Of a stretch of DNA of 6,523 nt, positions 1 through 5,505 are shown piece by piece. Position 1 is the first letter of the stretch; every line of letters starts with the position of its first letter. The notes under the pieces are model-generated. The model did no database searches. It had not been told where the DNA came from and saw only the letters and a list, made by a program, of their open reading frames with translations. The translations under genes and the position numbers were made by a program. This DNA comes from Thermoleophilia bacterium (GTDB taxonomy: Bacteria; Actinomycetota; Thermoleophilia; Gaiellales; F1-60-MAGs149). Location: the NCBI GenBank assembly GCA_016462095.1, contig JAEMTW010000109.1, forward strand, positions 1-6,523. The letters are read 5' to 3'.

Positions 1-1
1 T

Positions 2-892
2 CAGCTCGGCACCAACGCACGGGGTGGATCGGACCAGATCGCGATCGTGGAGGGTGACGAGTCTGATCGTTCCGTTCTCCAACTCCCGGCAACGATTGGC
101 GTGATTCTGAACGTCGACTTCGACCACCTCGACCACTACGACTCTGTCGAGGATGTCGTCGCGTTGCTCGGTGAGTGGGCCGCCACGGTGCCGACGGACG
201 GGCTGATCGTACTCGGCGACGGTGTCGCGATTGCTCCGGCGGCAGAGGTGGCGCGGTTTGGTGTCGGTCCGGGTGAGGGACTCCGTGCGCTCGATGCCGT
301 TGCGGATGGCGATGGCATTGCGTTTCGTCCGTCGCGTGGGCCCGAGCGGGTGCGACTCGCCGTGCCGGGTGTCCACAATGCTGGCAATGCCTGTGCCGCT
401 GCGCTGGTGCTGGAACGATTGGGTGTGTCGCTCGACGAGGCCTTTGCCGCACTTGAGCGTTTTGAGGGTGCCGGACGACGCTTCGAAGTCGTCGGTCGCG
501 CCTTTGGATACACCGTCGTCGACGATTACGCCCATCATCCGACCGAGCTCGCAGCCGCCATCGCGGCAGCGCGCGGGCGGGAGCCAAAGCGCCTGATTGT
601 CCTCTTTCAGCCGCACATGCCGTGGCGCACGGTCGCCTTTGGTGAGCAGTTTGCCGAGGCGCTGAAGGCAGCAGACCGGGTGATTGTGGTCGAGACGTAC
701 GTGGCGCGTGGGGCGCCCGATCCGGAAGCGAGCGCACGTCGTATCGCCCAGCTTGTTGGATCGAAGGCCGTCTTCATTGCCACCGGCGGTGCCGCAGCGC
801 GGGAGCTTCAAGGAATTGCCCGCAGCGGTGATCTGATTCTTTGCTGCGGTGCTGGGCCTGTTGATCGCATCGCGCGGGCGGTGCTCAATTGA
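2..892 (+). CDS. murC: UDP-N-acetylmuramate--L-alanine ligase, 5'-truncated by window edge
   Basis: MurC is the cytoplasmic ATP-dependent ligase that adds L-alanine to UDP-N-acetylmuramic acid, the first peptide step of peptidoglycan precursor synthesis. Reading from base 2 gives 296 visible residues. The N-terminal UDP-binding domain and P-loop lie upstream of the window. Visible in order: the Mur-ligase central motif EGDESDRS (residues 17-24, compare EADESDAS in E. coli MurC), a DHLDHYDS segment, PGVHNAGNA at the domain junction, GAGRRFE (156-162), which separates MurC from the other Mur ligases, DDYAHHPTE (174-182), FQPHMPWRT, and a C-terminal GDLILCCGAG. The GTG at base 47 is not a real start, because homology continues upstream of it. 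The stop codon overlaps the murB start by four bases, so the two are probably co-translated. Nothing suggests loss of function in the visible part. Confidence 0.95.
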   Translation, partial: QLGTNARGGSDQIAIVEGDESDRSVLQLPATIGVILNVDFDHLDHYDSVEDVVALLGEWAATVPTDGLIVLGDGVAIAPAAEVARFGVGPGEGLRALDAVADGDGIAFRPSRGPERVRLAVPGVHNAGNACAAALVLERLGVSLDEAFAALERFEGAGRRFEVVGRAFGYTVVDDYAHHPTELAAAIAAARGREPKRLIVLFQPHMPWRTVAFGEQFAEALKAADRVIVVETYVARGAPDPEASARRIAQLVGSKAVFIATGGAAARELQGIARSGDLILCCGAGPVDRIARAVLN

Positions 893-1782
893 GCACGCTG
901 CCTGCTGGAGTCTTGGCGGATGTGCCGCTCAGTCGCTATACGACGATCGGTACGGGCGGTCTGGCTCAGTACCTTGCAGAGCCGACAGAAGAGTCGGCCC
1001 TGTTGGCGATGCTGAGCTGGGCAGAGGAGCGAGACCTCACAATCGCAGTGATCGGTCTCGGTTCGAACCTGCTGCCAGCGGATGCGGGGTTTGCGGGACT
1101 CGTGCTGCGTCTCGACGGAGCGCTCGCTGCGATCGACGTGACCGACGCCGGCGCCACCGTGGGTGGCGGTGCCGCGCTTGCTGCAGTCGTGCGCAAGGTT
1201 GGCGACGCTGGTCTGGCGGGCTTCGAGTTTGCCTGTGCCATTCCTGGCACCATCGGGGGTGCAGTGAGGATGAACGCTGGGGCCTATGGGCGGGAACTGA
1301 AGGACACTCTGGTGAGCGTGACGATCTGCAGCGCCACAGGCAGCCGTCGAGCACGCGTGGACGAGCTCGAGCTGACGTATCGCCACTCGAACCTCCGCCC
1401 GGGAGAGATCGTCACACAGGCAGAGTTGGCCCTCGCGCCCGGCGACCCCGCGGCGATTAAAGCGCTCGTGCGGGACTACCAAGATCGTCGCTCGGCCGCC
1501 CAGCCGCGCAAGGCACGCACGTTTGGCAGCGTCTTCAAAAACCCACCAGGCGAGCAGACGAGCGGCCAGATCTTGGAGGCGTGTGGGCTCAAGGGCTACA
1601 CGGTCGGCGGCGCCAGGATCTCCGAGAAGCACGCGAACTTCATCGAGAACTTCGCCGAGGCGACGTCCGCCGATGTGGTGGCACTGATGATCGAGGCGCG
1701 TCGACGGGCGCGCGAGCAGTTCGGCGTCGAACTCGAGCACGAAGTGCAGACGCTCGGCGAGATTGTCATCCCGCCCGCGTAA
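889..1782 (+). CDS. murB: UDP-N-acetylenolpyruvoylglucosamine reductase
   Basis: MurB is the FAD-dependent, NADPH-using cytoplasmic reductase that makes UDP-N-acetylmuramate, the substrate of MurC. The 297-residue length and motifs fit the shorter type II class (S. aureus/B. subtilis-like). FAD-domain motifs seen are GLGSNLL (56-62) and IPGTIGGAV...MNAGAYG (118-134). Substrate-domain motifs are YRHSNL with Arg165, GSVFKNPP with the expected proton-donating Ser214, a SEKHANFI block, and LEHEV with Glu285, which matches the catalytic C-terminal Glu of E. coli MurB. The start is TTG at 889, sharing TTGA with the murC stop. No Shine-Dalgarno site precedes it, so translational coupling to murC is likely. 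All catalytic residues are present, so it should be active. Confidence 0.95.
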   Translation: MSTLPAGVLADVPLSRYTTIGTGGLAQYLAEPTEESALLAMLSWAEERDLTIAVIGLGSNLLPADAGFAGLVLRLDGALAAIDVTDAGATVGGGAALAAVVRKVGDAGLAGFEFACAIPGTIGGAVRMNAGAYGRELKDTLVSVTICSATGSRRARVDELELTYRHSNLRPGEIVTQAELALAPGDPAAIKALVRDYQDRRSAAQPRKARTFGSVFKNPPGEQTSGQILEACGLKGYTVGGARISEKHANFIENFAEATSADVVALMIEARRRAREQFGVELEHEVQTLGEIVIPPA

Positions 1783-1822
1783 GCCCTCTCACCAGACGGC
1801 GGGGCAGCGCGCTTGACGCGAT

Positions 1823-1828
1823 TAGGTT
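1823..1828 (+). promoter_or_regulatory. Possible -10 element (TAGGTT) before the sigma-like gene
   Basis: The 62-base gap between murB and the next gene (1783-1844) contains TAGGTT, which fits the TANNNT -10 pattern. It lies 16 bases before the ATG, so a transcript would carry a leader of only about ten bases. A TTGACG at 1813-1818 is too close to serve as its -35. There is no Shine-Dalgarno site before the ATG and no clear terminator after murB, so read-through from the mur genes is equally possible. Confidence 0.25.
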
Positions 1829-1844
1829 GTGAGTTTGTCTCTCC

Positions 1845-2954
1845 ATGGCAGCCACGACGACCCCCGATCTAAGGCCGCACCTCTCGGCCAGCGCCATTCG
1901 TGATGTCTGCTCGCGGCCGGCCGTCCTGCTGGCGCTCGCAGAGGCGATCCCAGCGGCTGCCGCTCAGAGTCTGCAGCAGCGCCAACAGGCTGTCGCCGAC
2001 GGAGTTGCGCGAGCACTCCAACTGGCGCTTGCCCTACGTCGGTCGGAAGACGTTGCGCGCACGAACCGCGTGTTGCTGGAGGAGGCGGCGGCGCGCCTGT
2101 GGGAACCGATTGGTCTGGAGTCCACGCGGGTGCTGCAACGGACAGGCCCCAACGGGCTGTTTGCCTACCTTGTGGTCGACGGTGCGGTGCGGCGCGAGGC
2201 GTGGCGCGCAGACACTCAACGGCGTCGCGAGGAGCACGTCGACGAACTCCCAATCGATGCGACCACAGAGTTCGATCGCGACCCTGTCGATCTGACGCGC
2301 TTTCGCATCGACGTCGAGCGCACCGCTGCTTGGACCGCGGAACGAATGGGAATCCCGAACGACATCGCACTCGGGCTCGTCAGCAGCGAGCTCTCGTACG
2401 TGGAGGCAGGACGTCGCACAGGGCGCTCTTCGAACAGTCTCTGGATGGCGATCTCCCGACTGCGTCCCGAGTGGCAGGGTGTCGCGGCGCGGGGTAGAGC
2501 GGCAGGCTTGGGTGGTGGCGTGCTCGTGCGCGTCACCGATCATGTCGACAGTGCCGTGCGGCGTGCCGTGCGTTGGCGATTGATCGGAGGCGTCGCAGCG
2601 GCGCTGCTGCTGGCAGGCACGCTCGGCGCCTTGACGGCAGCGAGCCTGCTCGGTGGGCAGGCACCGCCGCCGCGGGCATTCAGCGAGCCACCGCCCGAAC
2701 TTTCGGCGAGTCCCGGCGAGGGACCGTATGGCCCCGCTGGTCGCCTGCTCGCACTCGAGGCGGCTCGTCGGTTGCTGGCGAACACGAAGCCCACAGTGAC
2801 AGCGAGCTCGAACGCTGCCCGCCCGGCCGCGGCGAACGACAATCGGGCGAACAGCGAGGCTGTCACGCCCGCGTCGCCAAGTGCTCCTGGCACTGCGACT
2901 CCGGCAACAACACTGTCGTGCGGACTCGGCTCGGCCGCGCTGGCCTGTCGATGA
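1845..2954 (+). CDS. Sigma-factor-like protein with one membrane helix and an outer Pro/Ala-rich tail
   Basis: Not a family I can name with certainty. The N-terminal ~210 residues resemble a divergent ECF-type sigma factor. Residues ~80-125 (RVLQRTGPNGLFAYL then VRREAWRADTQRRR) look like the end of region 2. After an acidic linker, residues ~172-208 form a helix-turn-helix like region 4 (SSELSYVEAGRRTGRSSNSL, then AISRLRPEW). The acidic DAEDL-type core-binding motif of region 2 is not evident. A basic stretch (RRAVRWR) leads into one strongly hydrophobic segment at ~246-269, which predicts the DNA-binding half inside and the C-terminal ~100 residues outside. That tail is rich in Ala, Pro, Ser and Thr and ends with two cysteines (359, 368). 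The start is the first ATG, without a Shine-Dalgarno site. It shares ATGA with the next gene, so the two are likely coupled. It occupies the usual ftsQ position, but FtsQ has its helix near the N-terminus. The sigma assignment is moderate; the membrane segment is firm. Confidence 0.7.
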   Translation: MAATTTPDLRPHLSASAIRDVCSRPAVLLALAEAIPAAAAQSLQQRQQAVADGVARALQLALALRRSEDVARTNRVLLEEAAARLWEPIGLESTRVLQRTGPNGLFAYLVVDGAVRREAWRADTQRRREEHVDELPIDATTEFDRDPVDLTRFRIDVERTAAWTAERMGIPNDIALGLVSSELSYVEAGRRTGRSSNSLWMAISRLRPEWQGVAARGRAAGLGGGVLVRVTDHVDSAVRRAVRWRLIGGVAAALLLAGTLGALTAASLLGGQAPPPRAFSEPPPELSASPGEGPYGPAGRLLALEAARRLLANTKPTVTASSNAARPAAANDNRANSEAVTPASPSAPGTATPATTLSCGLGSAALACR

Positions 2955-4036
2955 GATCGCTACTGCTCACGCTGTTCTTCGGGTTGGCTCTGGCGGCGAC
3001 CTGTCAGGCTGCGCCCGTCATCACCAGCCCGCCAGTAATCAGCGGCGAGGCACTCGTCGGACAGCATCTTGTGGTTGAAGACACACAGGTCGAAGAGGCG
3101 ATGGACATCGATCTGACGATCAACTGGGAGCGTTCAGTAGACACTGGCAGCTTTGTGGAGATTGCTGGAGCGCACGACACGGCGTATCTGGTGGACGCGG
3201 CAGATGCCGGGAACCGGTTGCGCGTGCACGTGGTGGTGGAGACTGCCGAGGGCAGAGATGAGTCCTGGTCGACAGCAACTGCGCCCGTGGCGCGCGCCTC
3301 GGACGTCGACCAGCCTGGCGTTCGGCTGCGCCTTGGACCGGCTCGCAACGCGCCAGTCGCACTCGCACAGTGGGCTGTTACTGCGGGGACTGACGTCGCG
3401 GTCTCGGGACAGTTGCCAGCAGGTCAGCTCGAGGCAACGGCGACGATCGTGCTCGAGCCGACCGTGGCTGGGCATCAGCCGGTCCGCACCCCGGTGGCTG
3501 GCGACGAGTCCGGACGCCTCAGCGGGACGATCGTGCCACTCGTCAATGCAGTCGCCTGGCTCGAGCTTGACAGTGGTCTGGCTGCGCCACAACGCATCCG
3601 GTTGGGCGTGGTCGGAGTGCGCCCACAGATTCGACTGCGCCTCGCGGCGAGTCGCGATGGCATCGATGGTCAAGGTCGAACGCTGATCCGCGACCTCGCC
3701 TTGTTGCCCGGCAGCGTCGTGGCGCCGGGAGTGGCGGGACTCCGCCTCAGCTGGGAGGGAATCCTGCCGGGCGAACGCCTGGGGACTGCCGTCTGTCGCC
3801 GGAGCGAGCGGGTGCTGTCCGCGAGCGCGGGGGCCCTCCGCGGCAGCTGTGTGACCCGCGGTGCGTGGAGCCGTGCCCGCTGGCGCCTCGTCTACGACCC
3901 CGGCACCAGCGACCCAGGAAGCTCGCCCTATCTCTCGGCCACCAGCGTGTGGGTTCGGCCGCAGCTTCGTGCACTGCCGCTTTCGAATGTGCCGAACCTC
4001 CCGCGCGCCTACGCTACCCTTCGCTCGTGGAACTGA
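2951..4036 (+). CDS. Secreted Ig-like / beta-sandwich protein of unknown function
   Basis: A 361-residue exported protein I do not recognise as a named family. The N-terminus is a typical Sec signal peptide: Arg2, a hydrophobic core from Leu4 to about Ala16, and likely cleavage after Ala20 (TCQA/APV). Cys18 does not sit in a good lipobox, so a lipoprotein is unlikely. Residues ~21-115 match the bacterial Ig-like repeat pattern: a PVITSPPVISGEALVGQ opening, a core Trp59, IAGAHDTAYLVDAADAGNRLRV, then S-x-x-T-A. The remainder is beta-rich without helices, with two similar strands (VRLRLG and IRLRLA) suggesting two more beta domains. Cys282 and Cys300 could form a disulfide. The start shares ATGA with the sigma-like gene and has no Shine-Dalgarno site, so translation is probably coupled. 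The 3' end overlaps bolA by ten bases. A surface or periplasmic partner of the upstream membrane protein is an inference from this coupling only. Confidence 0.75.
   Translation: MRSLLLTLFFGLALAATCQAAPVITSPPVISGEALVGQHLVVEDTQVEEAMDIDLTINWERSVDTGSFVEIAGAHDTAYLVDAADAGNRLRVHVVVETAEGRDESWSTATAPVARASDVDQPGVRLRLGPARNAPVALAQWAVTAGTDVAVSGQLPAGQLEATATIVLEPTVAGHQPVRTPVAGDESGRLSGTIVPLVNAVAWLELDSGLAAPQRIRLGVVGVRPQIRLRLAASRDGIDGQGRTLIRDLALLPGSVVAPGVAGLRLSWEGILPGERLGTAVCRRSERVLSASAGALRGSCVTRGAWSRARWRLVYDPGTSDPGSSPYLSATSVWVRPQLRALPLSNVPNLPRAYATLRSWN
4015..4020 (+). promoter_or_regulatory. Candidate -10 element (TACCCT) for leaderless bolA
   Basis: GCTACCCT lies inside the 3' end of the secreted-protein gene, and the TANNNT hexamer ends six bases before the GTG of bolA. 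That spacing would place transcription initiation at the start codon itself, as in leaderless actinobacterial genes. No Shine-Dalgarno site precedes the GTG and no convincing -35 is visible. The similar GCTACCGT before the kinase gene supports the reading. Confidence 0.4.
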
Positions 4037-4275
4037 ACATCGTCCAAGAACTGATCGAGACGCACCTGCCGGGAAGTCGTGCCAGCGTCGACGACTTCAT
4101 GGGCGCGGGTGGGGATCATCTCGCCGTACGCGTCGAGGCCGAGCAGTTCGTCGGCAAGAGCCTGATCGAGCAGCACAAGATGATCTACGCGGCCGTCCAA
4201 GAGCACCTCGATTCGGGCGCCATCCACGCGCTTTCCATCACCACCGTCCCTATTGCACCGGGAGCATCAACATGA
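4027..4275 (+). CDS. bolA: BolA/IbaG-family protein
   Basis: An 82-residue BolA-family protein. The family partners with CGFS monothiol glutaredoxins to bind or pass on [2Fe-2S] clusters and is linked to iron and redox homeostasis. The family core is clear: GDHLAVRV, then FVGKSLIEQHKMIYAAV, then the hallmark IHALSI near the C-terminus. His67 in HAL is the near-invariant cluster-ligand position, and His31 lies in the loop region that supplies another ligand in some members. The short length and GKSLIEQH wording fit the BolA2/IbaG branch better than the longer E. coli BolA. GTG at 4027 gives the normal N-terminus. It overlaps the preceding gene by ten bases in another frame and shares ATGA with the following glutaredoxin gene. 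The adjacency to its known partner strongly supports the call. Confidence 0.92.
   Translation: MELNIVQELIETHLPGSRASVDDFMGAGGDHLAVRVEAEQFVGKSLIEQHKMIYAAVQEHLDSGAIHALSITTVPIAPGAST
4260..4264 (+). promoter_or_regulatory. Ribosome binding site (GGGAG) deciding the glutaredoxin start
   Basis: GGGAG lies seven bases before the ATG at 4272, inside the end of bolA. A second in-frame ATG at 4281 is 16 bases away and poorly spaced, so the upstream ATG, which overlaps the bolA stop, is preferred. Confidence 0.6.
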
Positions 4276-4604
4276 GCGTCATGAGCGACGAGGACATCCT
4301 CAACGAGATCACCGCGATCATCACGGGCAACCGGGTCGCACTGTTCATGAAGGGCACGCCAGAAGAGCCGCGCTGCGGTTTTTCGGCGCGGGTGTCCGAG
4401 CGTATTCTTGAGAGCGGCGTGGAGTTCATCGCGATCGATATCCTGCCGGATCCACGCATCCGTCAGCAGCTCTCGGCCTACTCGGGTTGGCCCACCACAC
4501 CACAGCTGTTTGTGGATGGCACGCTGATCGGTGGCTGCGACATTGTTGAGGAACTGCACACGCAGGGCGAGCTCGCCAAGATCCTCACTCCAGACGCCGT
4601 CTAA
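4272..4604 (+). CDS. grxD: Monothiol glutaredoxin, CGFS type (Grx4/GrxD family)
   Basis: A 110-residue single-domain monothiol glutaredoxin, which binds glutathione or a comparable thiol and carries [2Fe-2S] clusters, usually with a BolA partner. Family signatures are complete: FMKGTPEEPRCGFS with active-site Cys35 in CGFS (35-38), the DILPDPRIRQQLSAYSGWPTTPQLFV block with W73-P74-T75, and the glutathione-contacting GGCD (87-90). It has the usual length for bacterial Grx4, with no thioredoxin-like extension. The start overlaps the bolA stop as ATGA, implying co-translation and stoichiometric production. Worth noting is that most classical actinomycetes use mycothiol rather than glutathione. 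If the host is actinobacterial, the low-molecular-weight thiol that completes the cluster site is an open question. Confidence 0.94.
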   Translation: MSVMSDEDILNEITAIITGNRVALFMKGTPEEPRCGFSARVSERILESGVEFIAIDILPDPRIRQQLSAYSGWPTTPQLFVDGTLIGGCDIVEELHTQGELAKILTPDAV

Positions 4605-4739
4605 ACGCCTTCTTAACACTGTGCGCAGAGCCTTTACAAAGGTTCGCTGAGGCGCCACTCGGGCTCAACAGAAACGCAACATCAGCCGCCCATGATGAAT
4701 TTGGGCTCCGGCTTACCGTCGGATCCCAGATCACCATTT
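4605..4739 (+). other. Intergenic region between glutaredoxin and Crp-family genes
   Basis: Non-coding stretch carrying the probable end of the upstream operon and the promoter of the regulator gene. CCTTT-AC-AAAGG at 4631-4642 is a short dyad. It lies inside a longer imperfect one, with GTGCGC near 4621 facing GGCGCCAC near 4651. No T-run follows, so I would not call it a standard intrinsic terminator. I see no RNA gene and no small ORF with a convincing start. Confidence 0.5.
4714..4719 (+). promoter_or_regulatory. Possible -10 element (TACCGT) for the Crp/Fnr-family gene
   Basis: TACCGT fits TANNNT and is identical to the hexamer before the kinase gene. Initiation about seven bases downstream would give a leader of roughly 25 bases that contains the Shine-Dalgarno site. 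No clear -35 is seen. Confidence 0.3.
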
Positions 4740-4750
4740 GGAGGTTGATC
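4729..4750. promoter_or_regulatory. Imperfect inverted repeat over the Crp-family gene's ribosome binding site
   Basis: GATCACC and GGTTGATC form an imperfect 22-base dyad whose outer five bases on each side are exact complements. It covers the Shine-Dalgarno site and would be downstream of the candidate transcription start, a place suited to autorepression or to an RNA hairpin. It does not match the E. coli CRP (TGTGA/TCACA) or FNR (TTGAT-N4-ATCAA) site layouts. Confidence 0.25.
4740..4744 (+). promoter_or_regulatory. Strong ribosome binding site (GGAGG) for the Crp/Fnr-family gene
   Basis: GGAGG is six bases before the ATG at 4751 and is the best Shine-Dalgarno match in the window. It fixes the start at 4751 rather than the in-frame TTG at 4745. 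Confidence 0.8.
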
Positions 4751-5482
4751 ATGAATCCGCAGTTGCTTTCCACGATCAAAGAGACGCCGTTCTTCGACGA
4801 GCTCGAAGGCGATCGACTTACGCGCGCTATCAGCGCCTTTCATCCCGTTCGCTTCGAACGTGGCGAAATCATCTCGGGCGCAGCCGACGTCGACGCCCGC
4901 ACCTACGTGATCGTCGATGGCGTGGCGCGTGCCGTTCGTGTCAACGAAGACGGTCGCTGCCTGACCAGCGGCTTGCTCGATGCAGGCATGGTCTTTGGTC
5001 GGCTTCCCTTCGTCGACGACATGCGCACCGAGCAGGTTGAGGCGCTGGTGGACTGCGACGTTCTCGTCGCTTCCACGAATGATCTGCAGACCCTCGCAGC
5101 CGTCGACCCGATCGTGGCTCGCAACCTTGCACGCTCCAACGCACTCCGTCTCCGTGCCTCCGAGGCACGCCTCGCCGGACTTGCCTTCCAGCCAGTTCCG
5201 GCTCGGCTTGCAACCGTGCTGACCGAGCTGGCAGACCACTTCGGCAAGGTTACGCCCGAGGGCGTGCGCATCGATGTTCGTCTGACCCACGGCTCGCTCG
5301 CCGAGATGACAGGCACGACGCGTGAGACACTGACGAAGGTCTCGGGTTGGCTGCGTTCCGAGGAGATCGCCTCAATCGAACGCCGCATGATCTGGGTCCA
5401 GGACTGGGACGCCCTGCTGGCCGTCGAAGAGGGCACGCGCACGATGCCCGGACGGTCCAGCAAAGTGGTCGTGGAGCTGTAG
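4751..5482 (+). CDS. Crp/Fnr-family transcriptional regulator
   Basis: A 243-residue regulator with an N-terminal cyclic-nucleotide-type sensor domain (about residues 12-120), a linking dimer helix, and a C-terminal winged helix-turn-helix. The HTH is clear at ~177-203: THGSLAEMTGTTRETLTKV followed by SGWLRSEEIASIE, with Arg191-Glu192-Thr193 matching the recognition-helix RET of the Crp family. In the ligand pocket, the usual GE of the phosphate-binding cassette is replaced by Gly83-Arg84 (GMVFGRLPF). The arginine is kept as Arg92-Thr93. This makes canonical cAMP binding doubtful. There is no N-terminal cysteine cluster as in Fnr, so an oxygen-sensing Fe-S centre is unlikely. It is monocistronic or at the head of a short unit with the kinase gene 23 bases downstream. 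Targets are unknown; the nearby dyad hints at self-control. Confidence 0.88.
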   Translation: MNPQLLSTIKETPFFDELEGDRLTRAISAFHPVRFERGEIISGAADVDARTYVIVDGVARAVRVNEDGRCLTSGLLDAGMVFGRLPFVDDMRTEQVEALVDCDVLVASTNDLQTLAAVDPIVARNLARSNALRLRASEARLAGLAFQPVPARLATVLTELADHFGKVTPEGVRIDVRLTHGSLAEMTGTTRETLTKVSGWLRSEEIASIERRMIWVQDWDALLAVEEGTRTMPGRSSKVVVEL

Positions 5483-5492
5483 CGCTCGCTGC

Positions 5493-5498
5493 TACCGT
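5493..5498 (+). promoter_or_regulatory. Candidate -10 element (TACCGT) for a leaderless kinase gene
   Basis: GCTACCGT sits in the 23-base gap after the Crp-family gene. The hexamer ends seven bases before the GTG at 5506, the spacing expected if transcription begins at the start codon. There is no Shine-Dalgarno site. Its near-twin before bolA (GCTACCCT, six bases) makes chance less likely. Confidence 0.4.
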
Positions 5499-5505
5499 CT
5501 GCCTC

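Noticed and set aside
808..1740. A 310-codon minus-strand open frame over murB
   Set aside because: It is antisense to a fully conserved murB, with no domain and no ribosome site; long stop-free antisense frames are expected at this GC content.
2968..3010. Lipoprotein signal (Cys18) in the secreted protein
   Set aside because: The residues before the cysteine (A-A-T) do not fit a lipobox, whereas a standard signal peptidase I site follows at Ala20.
4636..4655. tRNA-like T-arm (GGTTCG)
   Set aside because: No matching acceptor, D-arm or anticodon arm can be built around it.
4621..4658. Intrinsic terminator after the glutaredoxin gene
   Set aside because: The dyad is broken by bulges and no T-run follows; it is described under the intergenic entry only.
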